Assembly: GCA_035765415.1 (NCBI GenBank)
Contig: DASTXR010000133.1
Location: 76,953 to 140,952, forward strand
Source: CADEED01 sp035765415
GTDB lineage: Bacteria; Pseudomonadota; Gammaproteobacteria; Steroidobacterales; Steroidobacteraceae
Length of the DNA: 64,000 nt
Reading direction: 5' to 3'
The notes below the pieces were generated by a model. The model had not been told where the DNA came from. It ran no database searches and saw only the letters and a list, made by a program, of their open reading frames with translations. Made by a program: the position numbers and the translations under genes. Shown here piece after piece: positions 33,348-41,406 of this stretch; positions within the stretch are counted from its first letter, which is position 1; each line of letters begins with the position of its first letter.

Positions 33348-33767
33348 ATGGATCCTGGAGTTATCGGCGTCTTCATCCCCATCGTGGCCATCATCATGGG
33401 CATCGGCATTGGCATGCTGGCCATCTGGTCCGAGCACAAGCGCAAGGCGCAGCTGCTCGAGCAGAACCATCGCGAACGCATGCATGCCATCGAAAAGGGC
33501 CTGGAGCTTCCCCCGCTGCCCGCCAATCTCGTCGGGTACAGCAACGGACCTTCGACGGCCAGCGCGGCCAAGGCCTTGCGCAGCGGAATCATGCTGCTGC
33601 TCATCGGAGTGGTGCTGTTCTTCGCGATCGTCGCCGTCGGTGCGCAGGAAGCAGCGCTGTTCGGGCTGATCCCCGCGGCCGTGGGTATCGCCAACCTGGT
33701 TTATGCCGCCGTCCTGCACAAGAAAGAAAAGCAGGAGGCCGGCTCGACCGCAGTCCAGCGCCGGTAG
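33348..33767 (+). CDS. Small inner-membrane protein (DUF6249-like)
   Basis: A 139-residue protein with one N-terminal span (about 6-27), a charged cytoplasmic stretch containing MHAIEKGLELPPLP, and two more spans (about 78-98 and 103-120). The AIEKGLELPP motif resembles DUF6249 proteins by memory; function unknown. A GGAG site lies 9 bases before the ATG. It diverges from the ECF operon and shares its promoter design, so it is the likeliest direct target of that sigma factor. Confidence 0.8.
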   Translation: MDPGVIGVFIPIVAIIMGIGIGMLAIWSEHKRKAQLLEQNHRERMHAIEKGLELPPLPANLVGYSNGPSTASAAKALRSGIMLLLIGVVLFFAIVAVGAQEAALFGLIPAAVGIANLVYAAVLHKKEKQEAGSTAVQRR

Positions 33768-33776
33768 GAGCGCGAT

Positions 33777-34367
33777 TCAGTCCAGGTCGGCGACCAGCGC
33801 GACGCGCACGTTGTCCGGGGCGGGCGCGATCTGGTGCTGGTAGTTAGGGTGGTCGATGCCGACGGAAAGCGCGGCGCCACCCTTCACCTTCGCCGCCATG
33901 GCCGGGGTGAGCTCGAAGCGCAGGAAGTGCACCGCCGAGGTCTTCACGTCGTTCGACCGCTCCAGGTCTTCATCGGCAAACCCAAACACCCGCTCGAACC
34001 CGTCGATCCGCACCCAGCAGCGATCCTCGATTCCTTTCAGGCGTTCGAGCTGGACGCGACGCACTTCGGCGTCGGGATACTCGATGAGGAACGTGACCTT
34101 CCAGTTGCTGCCATCGGGAATCAGCGGGTTGTAGGCGCCGAGCTCTTCGGCGATTCCCTCGGTCTCGAAGATGCGCTCGGTGCGCAGCATCTCCTGGACC
34201 TGGTATTGCACGGTCAGCCGGTCTTCGAACAGCCACATGGTGTTCGGGCCGACGTTCAGCTGGCGATTGCGCTTGTGCGCCATCACGCGCGTGCGAAATT
34301 CCGACCGTTCGCGCGAGTAGCGCTCCAGGGAAAGCAGATCGGTCGGGGCCAGCTTGTGCATCGGCAT
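33777..34367 (-). CDS. DUF3501 family protein
   Basis: A 196-residue soluble protein. Recognisable family traits are an N-terminal YSRERSEFRTRVMAHKRNRQ, then NTMWLFEDRLTVQYQVQEML and a central IPDGSNWKVTFLIEYPD. No catalytic motif is clear. Its ATG abuts the stop of the Fe-S oxidoreductase gene with no spacer. DUF3501 genes repeatedly accompany rubrerythrin and this Fe-S protein in other genomes, so a shared redox task is inferred. Confidence 0.88.
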   Translation of the reverse strand: MPMHKLAPTDLLSLERYSRERSEFRTRVMAHKRNRQLNVGPNTMWLFEDRLTVQYQVQEMLRTERIFETEGIAEELGAYNPLIPDGSNWKVTFLIEYPDAEVRRVQLERLKGIEDRCWVRIDGFERVFGFADEDLERSNDVKTSAVHFLRFELTPAMAAKVKGGAALSVGIDHPNYQHQIAPAPDNVRVALVADLD

Positions 34368-35732
34368 TTACAGGCCGTACGCCTTGCGCACCAGCGACAT
34401 GGGATGCTCGGGCTCGCGCGGACCTTCGCCCTCCGCATCATGCGAAAGCCCGCTTTCGATCTGGTGTCCCGCCATCGGGCAGTCGCTCGAGTAATGGTCC
34501 GCCTTCGCCTGCTCCACCTTCGAAACCACCGGCCTGCCGATTTTCACGGAGGCGGCGCGGAATTCTTTCTTCACGGCGTAGGTGCCGTTGTGCCCCGAGC
34601 AACGTTCGATGACGTCGACCGTGGTGTCCGGCACCAGCCGCAGGACGTCGCGCGTCTTGAGCCCGATGTTCTGCACGCGCAGATGGCAGGGCACGTGGTA
34701 GCTGACCTTGCCGAGCCGCGCGCTGAAATCCGTGCGAAGCAGGCCGGCCTTGTGGCGCAACATCAGGTACTCGAACGGATCGAAGATGTGTTCCTTGACC
34801 ATCTGCACGTCGGCGTCTTCGGGAAACATCAGCGGCAATTCCTGCTTGAACATGAGCACGCAGGACGGAATGGGCGCGACGATGTCGTAGCCGTCGTCGA
34901 TGAGCTGCTTCAACTGCGGGATGTTGAAGTTCTTGTACTTCTCGACCGTCTCGAGGTCGCCGAGCTCGAGCTTGGGCATGCCACAGCATTTTTCCTTGCC
35001 CACGACCCTGACCGGAATGCCGTTGTGCTCGAACACCACCGCCAGGTCTTCGGGCATGTGCGGTTCGTTGCGATTGCCGTAGCAGGTGACGAACAGCGCG
35101 ACCTTGCCGCGCGTTTCATCGGTGGGTGTGACCTGCGTGGCCTTGCCCGACTCGCGGCGCGCGCGCGTGGTTCCGGTGGTCGAATGAAATTTGGGGATCG
35201 GCGCCGTCGCGTCCACGCCGAGCGTTGCTTCCAGCAATTTGCGCCCCGCCCTGGTGGCATTCACCGCATTGACGATCTCGGCCACGACGGGAATGCCGGC
35301 GATACTGCCGAGACCGCGTGTGTTCGACAGCAGCTTGTCGCGGAACGAGTGCTCGCCCTTGCGATGCTGCACGTGTTTGGCGCGCAGCATGAGATGCGGG
35401 AAGTCGATGTTCCAGGGATGCGGCGGAACGTACGGACACTTCGTCATGAAGCACATGTCACACAGGTAACAGTGATCGACGACGTCCCAGTACACCTTCT
35501 TGTCCACGCCATCGAGCTCGAGCGTCGGCGACGCGTCGATGGCATCGAACAAGGTCGGAAACGAATTGCACAGGCTGAAGCAGCGGCGACAGCCGTGGCA
35601 GATATCGAAGACGCGCTCGAGTTCTTTCTCGAGCGCGGCTTCGTCGACGAATTCAGCGCTCCGCCAGTCGAGCGGGTGACGCGAAGGCGCCTGCAGACTT
35701 CCTTCGCGTATTCCGGTTTCTCCCGCACCCAC
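34368..35732 (-). CDS. Fe-S oxidoreductase of the heterodisulfide-reductase/GlpC type
   Basis: A 454-residue protein. The N-terminal part binds two clusters: CHGCRRCFSLC and CYLCDMCFMTKC. The C-terminal part has two CCG-like modules: VTCYGN with KCCGMP, and VPCHLRVQ with CSGHNG and DCPMAGHQIE. The first CCG module keeps its paired cysteines; the second is altered to CSGHNG. There are no membrane spans. The start is GTG at 35732, with no strong ribosome site. It lies 12 bases after rubrerythrin. It probably passes electrons to or from the diiron protein. Confidence 0.88.
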   Translation of the reverse strand: MGAGETGIREGSLQAPSRHPLDWRSAEFVDEAALEKELERVFDICHGCRRCFSLCNSFPTLFDAIDASPTLELDGVDKKVYWDVVDHCYLCDMCFMTKCPYVPPHPWNIDFPHLMLRAKHVQHRKGEHSFRDKLLSNTRGLGSIAGIPVVAEIVNAVNATRAGRKLLEATLGVDATAPIPKFHSTTGTTRARRESGKATQVTPTDETRGKVALFVTCYGNRNEPHMPEDLAVVFEHNGIPVRVVGKEKCCGMPKLELGDLETVEKYKNFNIPQLKQLIDDGYDIVAPIPSCVLMFKQELPLMFPEDADVQMVKEHIFDPFEYLMLRHKAGLLRTDFSARLGKVSYHVPCHLRVQNIGLKTRDVLRLVPDTTVDVIERCSGHNGTYAVKKEFRAASVKIGRPVVSKVEQAKADHYSSDCPMAGHQIESGLSHDAEGEGPREPEHPMSLVRKAYGL

Positions 35733-35744
35733 GGAGCGTAGCCG

Positions 35745-36158
35745 TCAGATCGCGTCGAGGGCTTTCTGGAATCGGTTCGCGTGCGAGCGTTCCGCCTTCG
35801 CGAGCGTTTCAAACCAGTCGGCGATTTCGGAAAACCCTTCTTCGCGCGCCTGCTTCGCCATGCCCGGATACATGTCGCTGTATTCGTGCGTTTCGCCGGC
35901 GATGGCGGCCTTGAGGTTCGCCTTCGTTTCCCCGATCGGCAGGCCGGTGGCCGGATCGCCCACGGTTTCGAGGTACTCGAGGTGACCGTGCGCGTGGCCC
36001 GTCTCGCCTTCGGCAGTGGAACGGAACACGGTCGACACGTCGTTGTAGCCTTCGACGTCGGCCTTGGCTGCGAAATACAGGTACCGACGATTCGCCTGCG
36101 ACTCACCAGCGAATGCGTCTTTCAGATTCTTCTCAGTCTTGCTGCCTTTGAGGTTCAC
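35745..36158 (-). CDS. Rubrerythrin-type diiron protein without rubredoxin domain
   Basis: A 137-residue ferritin-like four-helix protein. KNLKDAFAGESQANRRY, AEGETGHAHGHLE, AIAGETHEYSDMYPGM and KAERSHANRF provide the Glu/His diiron ligands. It lacks the C-terminal rubredoxin domain of classical rubrerythrin. GTG at 36158 was chosen because AAGGAGAG lies just before it and VNLKGSKTEKNL matches the family start; an ATG at 36179 lies upstream of that ribosome site. A peroxide-reducing role is inferred. It leads the operon with the Fe-S protein and DUF3501. Confidence 0.92.
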   Translation of the reverse strand: MNLKGSKTEKNLKDAFAGESQANRRYLYFAAKADVEGYNDVSTVFRSTAEGETGHAHGHLEYLETVGDPATGLPIGETKANLKAAIAGETHEYSDMYPGMAKQAREEGFSEIADWFETLAKAERSHANRFQKALDAI

Positions 36159-36160
36159 GG

Positions 36161-36170
36161 ATCTCTCCTT
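36161..36170 (-). promoter_or_regulatory. Strong ribosome binding site that fixes the rubrerythrin start
   Basis: AAGGAGAGAT on the minus strand ends two bases before GTG at 36158. It is the strongest Shine-Dalgarno seen in the window and lies inside the coding region if the upstream ATG (36179) were used. Confidence 0.75.
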
Positions 36171-36200
36171 CTCCATCACGATAAATAGGAATCGCTCTCG

Positions 36201-36218
36201 ACTAGACTTGTTCTAAGT
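36201..36218. promoter_or_regulatory. Imperfect palindrome upstream of rubrerythrin
   Basis: ACTAGA-CTTGT-TCTAAGT is an inverted repeat with one unpaired T, about 45 bases before the rubrerythrin GTG, in the 160-base gap shared with xseB. It could be the operator of an oxidative-stress or iron regulator, but it matches none I can name. Confidence 0.35.
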
Positions 36219-36318
36219 ATCACCGCACTCTACGGCGGCCCGCGAGTATGCGTCAATCGGGCGTATGGTCTACTCGCGCGGTTTGAATCGATGGCATTGA
36301 ACGTTTAACGTCGCGCGC

Positions 36319-36579
36319 GTGAAATCAAAACCCAAACTTCCTGACTTCGAACAGTCGTTGACCGAACTCGAAGCCCTCGTGGCGAAGCTCGAACAGGGCG
36401 ACGTGCCGCTCGAAGAAGCGCTCCAGACATTCGAACGCGGCGTGGCGCTCACGCGGCAATGCCAGACCGCGCTGCGCACCGCCCAGCAAAAGGTCGAAGT
36501 GCTGCTGACGCGCAACGGTGACGAATCGGTCGAGCCGTTCGCGGACGACGAGGAAGACGTTGATGACACCGGGCGCTGA
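36319..36579 (+). CDS. xseB: Exodeoxyribonuclease VII small subunit
   Basis: An 86-residue, mostly helical protein: FEQSLTELEALVAKLEQGDVPLEEAL, seen in two halves, and FERGVALTRQCQTAL are diagnostic. It partners XseA (not in the window) to degrade single-stranded DNA. The start is GTG at 36319. The acidic C-terminus overlaps the beginning of ispA by 17 bases, the common xseB-ispA-dxs order. Confidence 0.94.
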   Translation: MKSKPKLPDFEQSLTELEALVAKLEQGDVPLEEALQTFERGVALTRQCQTALRTAQQKVEVLLTRNGDESVEPFADDEEDVDDTGR

Positions 36580-37489
36580 AGCAGCGCTGCCGATGACGCA
36601 ATTTTTCCTGGCAAGCCGGGTGCCGCTCTTCCAGCAGCGCATCGAAACCGTGCTCGCGCGTTCGCTGGCGATCGACGACGCGGCGACGCCGCGGCTGATC
36701 GAGGCGATGCGTTACAGCACGCTCGCGGGCGGCAAGCGAGTGCGGCCGGTGCTCGTGTACGCCACCGGCGAAGCTCTCGGCGCGCCCCTGGACCTGCTCG
36801 ACGCGGCCGCCGCCGCGGTCGAACTGATCCACGTCTACAGCCTCGTGCACGACGATCTGCCGGCCATGGACAACGATGATCTGCGCCGCGGGCGCCCCAC
36901 CTGTCATCGGGCTTTCGACGAAGCCACGGCGATTCTCGTAGGCGATGCGCTGCAGGCGCGCGCCTTCGAGGTGCTGGCGCACGCGCCGGCGGCAATCAAC
37001 GCGAATGCGCGGCTCGAAATGCTGCGCGTCCTGGCCGATGCCATCGGCACGCGCGGCATGGCCGGCGGCCAGGCCATCGACCTCGAGTCCGTCAAACAAA
37101 CCCTGAGTGAATCGGCGCTCGAACGCATGCACCGCCAGAAAACCGGCGCCTTGATCCAGGCCAGCGTGCTGCTCGGCGCGATTTCTGCCGGCTCCCAAAG
37201 TGGTCCGGAGCGCGCGGCGCTCGCGGAATTCGGCGCGGAGATCGGGCTCGCGTTTCAGATCCAGGACGACATCCTCGACGTCGAAGGATCCACCAGCACG
37301 CTCGGCAAGCGCGCGGGAGCCGACGCGGACCGCATCAAGCCCACATACCCGTCGGTGATGGGTCTCGAAAGATCCCGCGAAGAGGCGTTTTCGCGCCGGG
37401 ACCGCGCGATTGCCGCGCTCGAACCCTGGGGCGCGCGCTTCGCATCACTTAAGGAATTCGCGAATTTCCTCGTGGCGCGCGCCAACTGA
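36563..37489 (+). CDS. ispA: Farnesyl diphosphate synthase
   Basis: A 308-residue trans-prenyltransferase. The first Asp-rich motif is DDLPAMDNDDLRRG, the second is QIQDDILD, with GGKRVRP and the GTRGMAGGQAIDL segment. It condenses IPP with DMAPP/GPP. ATG at 36563 was preferred: GGAAG lies 6 bases ahead, inside xseB; ATG at 36593 is the alternative. It is followed 25 bases later by dxs. Confidence 0.95.
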   Translation: MTPGAEAALPMTQFFLASRVPLFQQRIETVLARSLAIDDAATPRLIEAMRYSTLAGGKRVRPVLVYATGEALGAPLDLLDAAAAAVELIHVYSLVHDDLPAMDNDDLRRGRPTCHRAFDEATAILVGDALQARAFEVLAHAPAAINANARLEMLRVLADAIGTRGMAGGQAIDLESVKQTLSESALERMHRQKTGALIQASVLLGAISAGSQSGPERAALAEFGAEIGLAFQIQDDILDVEGSTSTLGKRAGADADRIKPTYPSVMGLERSREEAFSRRDRAIAALEPWGARFASLKEFANFLVARAN

Positions 37490-37498
37490 ACAGGCGTG

Positions 37499-37504
37499 TA
37501 AACT
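37499..37504 (+). promoter_or_regulatory. Putative -10 box before dxs
   Basis: TAAACT followed by ten bases and the dxs ATG. It may add an internal promoter to the xseB-ispA-dxs operon. No -35 is clear. Confidence 0.3.
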
Positions 37505-37514
37505 TCGTCCCGCA

Positions 37515-39413
37515 ATGCCCAACGCAAAGGAACCATTCGCGCTGCTGCGATCGCTCGATTCACCGGCGGATCTGCGCGCTCAACCCGAAAACCTCCTCGG
37601 CGAAATCTGCGAAGAGCTGCGCGATTACCTGATCAAGACCGTGGCCACTCGCGGCGGGCATTTCGCCGCCGGCCTCGGCACCGTCGAGCTCACCGTCGCG
37701 CTGCATTACGTTTTCGCCACGCCGCACGACCGGCTGGTGTGGGACGTGGGCCACCAGGCCTATCCGCACAAGGTGCTCACCGGCCGTCGCGATCGTCTCG
37801 ACACCATCAAGCAGCGCGGCGGCCTTGCGCCGTTTCCGTCACGCGCCGAGAGCGAATACGACACCTTTGGCGTCGGCCACTCGAGCACCTCGATCAGCGC
37901 CGCGCTCGGCATGGCCGTGGCCGCGGAGCTCGCCAGGGAAGACCGCAGGGTGGTCGCGATCATCGGCGATGGCGCGATGACGGCCGGCATGGCCTGGGAG
38001 GCGCTGTTCAATGCCGGCGCGCGCAAGACCAACCTGCTGGTCATCCTCAACGACAACGACATGTCGATCTCCGAGAACGTCGGCGCGCTGTCTAACTATT
38101 TTGCCAGGGTGTTGTCCGGCCGCATGTATTCCACGTTGCGTTCGGGCGGCAAGAAAATCCTCAAGCAGATGCCCACCATGTGGGAGCTGGCGCGGCGTTC
38201 CGAGGAGATGATGAAGGGCATGGTCCTGCCCGGCACGCTGTTCGAGGAATTCGGTTTCAACTTCATCGGGCCCATCGACGGCCACGACATCAAGGCGCTG
38301 GTCACCAACCTGCGCAACATGCGCAACCTCGAAGGCCCGCAGCTGCTGCACGTGGTCACGAAGAAGGGCAAGGGTTACGACCCGGCCGAGAAAGACCCCA
38401 TCAAGTGGCACGGCCCGGGTCCGTTCGATCCGGTCAGCGGCACCATCTTCAAGGAAAAAGCCACCGGGCCCACCTACTCGCAGGTGTTCGGGCAGTGGCT
38501 GTGCGACATGGCCCAGCTCGATCCGCGCATCGTCGGCATCACGCCCGCCATGCGCGAAGGTTCGGGCATGGTCGAATACTCGAAGAAGTTTCCGCAGCGC
38601 TACTTCGACGTGGCCATCGCCGAGCAACATGCCGTGACGTTCGCGGCGGGGCTCGCCTGCGAAGGCTGGAAGCCGGTCGTCGCTATCTACTCCACGTTCC
38701 TGCAGCGCGCCTACGACCAGCTGATCCACGACGTGGCGCTGCAGAACCTGCCGGTGGTGTTCGCGCTGGACCGCGCCGGCCTCGTGGGCAGCGACGGCGC
38801 CACCCACCAGGGTTCCTACGACTACTCATTCCTGCGCTGCATTCCCAACCTGGTCGTCATGGCGCCGGCCGATGAAAACGAATGCCGCCAGATGCTGTAC
38901 ACCGCGACCACCATCCAGGGTCCGGTGGCCGTGCGTTATCCACGCGGGCAAGGCCCGGGCGTTGCCCCGGTCGCGGAAATGACGGCGTTGCCCGTGGGCC
39001 GCGCGGAGATTCGCCGCGAGGGCGCGAGCGGCCTCCTGATCCTCGCCTTCGGCGCACTGGTGCGGTCCGCCGAGATCATCGGCGAACGGCTCGATGCCAC
39101 GGTCGTCAACATGCGATTCGTCAAACCACTCGACGAAGAGCTGGTGTTGCGCCTCGCGGCCAAACATAACGCGCTCGTCACCGTCGAAGAGAACGCCATT
39201 GCCGGCGGCGCCGGCTCGGCGGTCATCGAACTGCTGGCGAATTGCTCGACTTCGCTACCTACCCTCACGCTCGGCATTCCCGACCAGTTCATCGAGCACG
39301 GCTCGCGCGAGACCTGCCTCGCGGAAGCAAAGCTCGACCAGGCCAGCCTGTCGGCGGCCGTGGAGCGCTGGTGGAGCCCGCTCGCGGGCAAGCAGGCGCG
39401 TTCCGGCACCTGA
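37515..39413 (+). CDS. dxs: 1-deoxy-D-xylulose-5-phosphate synthase
   Basis: A 632-residue thiamine-diphosphate transketolase-like enzyme, first step of the MEP isoprenoid pathway. GGHFAAGLGTVELTVALHYVF (split), WDVGHQAYPHKVLTGR, the ThDP motif GDGAMTAGMAWEALFNA with NDNDMSIS, and AEQHAVTFAAGLACEG are seen. The frame opens 35 codons earlier inside ispA; ATG at 37515 gives the normal length. A terminator hairpin lies 65 bases after the stop. Confidence 0.97.
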   Translation: MPNAKEPFALLRSLDSPADLRAQPENLLGEICEELRDYLIKTVATRGGHFAAGLGTVELTVALHYVFATPHDRLVWDVGHQAYPHKVLTGRRDRLDTIKQRGGLAPFPSRAESEYDTFGVGHSSTSISAALGMAVAAELAREDRRVVAIIGDGAMTAGMAWEALFNAGARKTNLLVILNDNDMSISENVGALSNYFARVLSGRMYSTLRSGGKKILKQMPTMWELARRSEEMMKGMVLPGTLFEEFGFNFIGPIDGHDIKALVTNLRNMRNLEGPQLLHVVTKKGKGYDPAEKDPIKWHGPGPFDPVSGTIFKEKATGPTYSQVFGQWLCDMAQLDPRIVGITPAMREGSGMVEYSKKFPQRYFDVAIAEQHAVTFAAGLACEGWKPVVAIYSTFLQRAYDQLIHDVALQNLPVVFALDRAGLVGSDGATHQGSYDYSFLRCIPNLVVMAPADENECRQMLYTATTIQGPVAVRYPRGQGPGVAPVAEMTALPVGRAEIRREGASGLLILAFGALVRSAEIIGERLDATVVNMRFVKPLDEELVLRLAAKHNALVTVEENAIAGGAGSAVIELLANCSTSLPTLTLGIPDQFIEHGSRETCLAEAKLDQASLSAAVERWWSPLAGKQARSGT

Positions 39414-39477
39414 AACAGGCCGCCGCAGGCCCAATTGCAGTGCATTACCCCCAATGAGGGGTTGAACATGCGCCGAA

Positions 39478-39503
39478 AGCCCGCAAACTGTGCGGGCTTT
39501 TTT
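39478..39503 (+). terminator. Rho-independent terminator after dxs
   Basis: AGCCCGCA-AACTG-TGCGGGCT is a perfect 8-bp stem followed by a run of T. It lies between dxs and folE2 and separates their transcripts. The folE2 ATG comes only 19 bases after the T run, so it could also act as an attenuator of folE2. Confidence 0.85.
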
Positions 39504-39522
39504 CAACATCCAGGCTTTTCAC

Positions 39523-40356
39523 ATGAATCCTGCTGCCGCCTCCCAGGTTCGCGTCGTGTCCGTCGAAGACGTCCAGAGCCGCGCCGACACCCGCCAGATC
39601 CCGATCAACCAGGTCGGCATCAAGGACATCAATCATCCCGTGAAGGTGAAGGACCGGTCCGCCGGCGAGCAGCACACGGTGGCCAACTTCAACATGTACG
39701 TGAACCTGCCGCACAACTTCAAGGGCACACACATGTCGCGCTTCGTGGAGATCCTGCATCGCGAGCGCGAGATCTCCGTCGAATCCTTCGGCAGCCTGCT
39801 GGCGGAAATGACCGAGCGTCTCGAGGCCGACTCCGGCCACATCGAGATGTCCTTCCCCTACTTCGTGATGAAAAAGGCCCCGGTATCCGGCGTCGAGAGT
39901 TACCTCGACTACCGTGCCAGCCTCATCGGCAAACGCGTCAACGGCGAAAACCAGATGTGGGTCCGCGTGGTCGTGCCCGTCACCAGCCTGTGCCCCTGCT
40001 CGAAGAAGATTTCCGAGCGCGGCGCGCACAATCAGAGGTCGCACGTCACCATCGCCGCAAGACTCCGTGAACACATGTGGATAGAAGAGCTCATCGAGAT
40101 CGCCGAGAGCGAGGCGTCCTGCGAGCTGTATGGAATCCTCAAGCGGCCCGACGAGAAATACGTGACCGAGCGCGCCTACGACAACCCGAAATTCGTCGAG
40201 GACATGGTTCGCGACGTTGCCGTGCGGCTCAATGACGAGCCGCGGGTCGGCGCCTACGTGGTCGAGTCGGAGAACTTCGAGTCCATCCACAACCATTCCG
40301 CGTACGCGCAGATCGACCGCGACAAGGACGCGGATTCCAGCGGCGGCCGCGACTAG
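39523..40356 (+). CDS. folE2: GTP cyclohydrolase I, FolE2 type
   Basis: A 277-residue tunnelling-fold enzyme giving dihydroneopterin triphosphate for folate. NHPVKVKD, GTHMSRFVE, SLCPCSKKIS with the metal-site Cys, and NEPRVGAYVVESENFESIHNHSAYA-type ending (DEPRVGAY, ESENFESIHNH) identify FolE2. ATG at 39523 was chosen; an upstream in-frame GTG lies within the terminator stem. Its TAG overlaps the TAG of the convergent ModE-like gene in CTAG. Confidence 0.95.
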   Translation: MNPAAASQVRVVSVEDVQSRADTRQIPINQVGIKDINHPVKVKDRSAGEQHTVANFNMYVNLPHNFKGTHMSRFVEILHREREISVESFGSLLAEMTERLEADSGHIEMSFPYFVMKKAPVSGVESYLDYRASLIGKRVNGENQMWVRVVVPVTSLCPCSKKISERGAHNQRSHVTIAARLREHMWIEELIEIAESEASCELYGILKRPDEKYVTERAYDNPKFVEDMVRDVAVRLNDEPRVGAYVVESENFESIHNHSAYAQIDRDKDADSSGGRD

Positions 40357-40772
40357 CTAGTCCGGCCTTTTCCGAGCCGGCCACTGACGCGCCGGCGCTG
40401 TGCCGCCGGTGCACCGGGCTTCGTCCCCGGCGTGAACCTTCGCATGCGGGAAGCCGCCAGTTGCGCCGCCCCACGCTCCAGCGCCCGAAATGCCGCGATC
40501 AGCGAACGGCCGAAATCCGTGACGCGTGCGCCGCCCCCGCGTGTGCCACCCACCGACGTCTCGGCCACCGGACTCGAGAACGAACCATTGAGGTCTGCCA
40601 GCAGGTTCCAGGCGCGGCGATAACTCAAGCCGATACTCCTGGCGGCCACCGACAGCGAGCCTTCGCGTTCGATCGCCTCGAGCAGTGAGATCTTGCCCGG
40701 CCCGACGGAACAGCCTGGCGCGAGATCGACCCGGATTCGCAGCTCGGGATTGCCCGACGACACGCGCTTCAT
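40353..40772 (-). CDS. ModE-type (LysR-HTH) transcriptional regulator, DNA-binding domain only
   Basis: A 139-residue protein with the winged helix of ModE: GKISLLEAIEREGSLSVAARSIGLSYRRAWNLL, seen as helix-turn-helix around SVAARSIGLSY, and the wing TRGGGARVTDFGRSLI. The two C-terminal molybdate-binding (TOBE/Mop) domains of full ModE are absent; instead there is a basic tail. Such short forms regulate molybdate or related uptake genes. It overlaps the next upstream gene as ATGA and faces folE2. Confidence 0.88.
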   Translation of the reverse strand: MKRVSSGNPELRIRVDLAPGCSVGPGKISLLEAIEREGSLSVAARSIGLSYRRAWNLLADLNGSFSSPVAETSVGGTRGGGARVTDFGRSLIAAFRALERGAAQLAASRMRRFTPGTKPGAPAAQRRRVSGRLGKGRTS

Positions 40773-41326
40773 GTCGGGTCGTGCCCGGGCGCGTCGGGTG
40801 ACAAGGTGATGGCCAGTCCGATGATCGCGTCATCCCGACCGCTGAGCTGCAACGTCAACGGACGCGCGGCGGGCAAGTCGAACTCGACGATCTTGTGCAG
40901 CAGCTCGCAACCCGGGCCGTGATGCGCCGCCGACGTGACGGCCGACTTGCCATCGAGCACGTCGATCCAGTGCTGCGAAGTAATTGAAATCCGGTATCGC
41001 CCGGCGGCTGGGACTGCAAAACGGAGAACTCCGCCGCGCGACGAATCATCTCGCGCCGCGCGTGCTGGTTTTACGCGGAAAACCACCTTGCTCTGCGCGA
41101 TCAGGTTGATGGCGTAGTGCTTGTCCAGCACGAGCACGGGCAGTTGCACCTCTTCGCCCGAGACAGCCGTCACCGGAATTGCGGGCGATCGCAGTACCGC
41201 CAGCTCCAGCGCCACGGCGGGGGATGAAGCGTCGCAGCTTTCGGCCTTTGGATCGTGCGCCATTACCTGCATGGCGACTGACATCAGCACGGTTGCATGG
41301 AACGCCGTGAAGCCGCGCCGCTTCAT
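40769..41326 (-). CDS. Unknown secreted protein, PPC-like beta-sandwich appearance
   Basis: A 185-residue precursor with a signal peptide ending near QVMA. The mature part is beta-rich with YRISITSQHWIDVLDG and LHKIVEFDLPAARPLTLQLSG, a pattern like bacterial pre-peptidase C-terminal (PPC) sandwiches. Two cysteines (after the signal and in GPGCELLHK) could form a disulfide, and HH next to GPGC might bind a metal. I do not recognise the family. It is translated ahead of the ModE-like gene (ATGA overlap) and diverges from modA by 80 bases, so an oxyanion-related function is inferred. Confidence 0.8.
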   Translation of the reverse strand: MKRRGFTAFHATVLMSVAMQVMAHDPKAESCDASSPAVALELAVLRSPAIPVTAVSGEEVQLPVLVLDKHYAINLIAQSKVVFRVKPARAARDDSSRGGVLRFAVPAAGRYRISITSQHWIDVLDGKSAVTSAAHHGPGCELLHKIVEFDLPAARPLTLQLSGRDDAIIGLAITLSPDAPGHDPT

Positions 41327-41406
41327 CGGTAGACTCCGATCCGTCGTAATGCCTGGTGGTATACAGCGGAAATTTGGACACGACGATGTCCGGAGCGCGC
41401 GTTCAA

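Noticed and set aside
33834..35741. 635-codon open frame antisense to DUF3501 and the Fe-S oxidoreductase
   Set aside because: No recognisable motif; the minus-strand genes have conserved cysteine clusters and tight spacing.
39414..39522. Possible folate or preQ1 riboswitch ahead of folE2
   Set aside because: No known aptamer core could be matched; the hairpin with T run is sufficiently explained as the dxs terminator.
41327..41406. ModE operator between the unknown gene and modA
   Set aside because: The gap contains TGGTATACAG-like sequence, but no convincing palindrome with the known ModE spacing.
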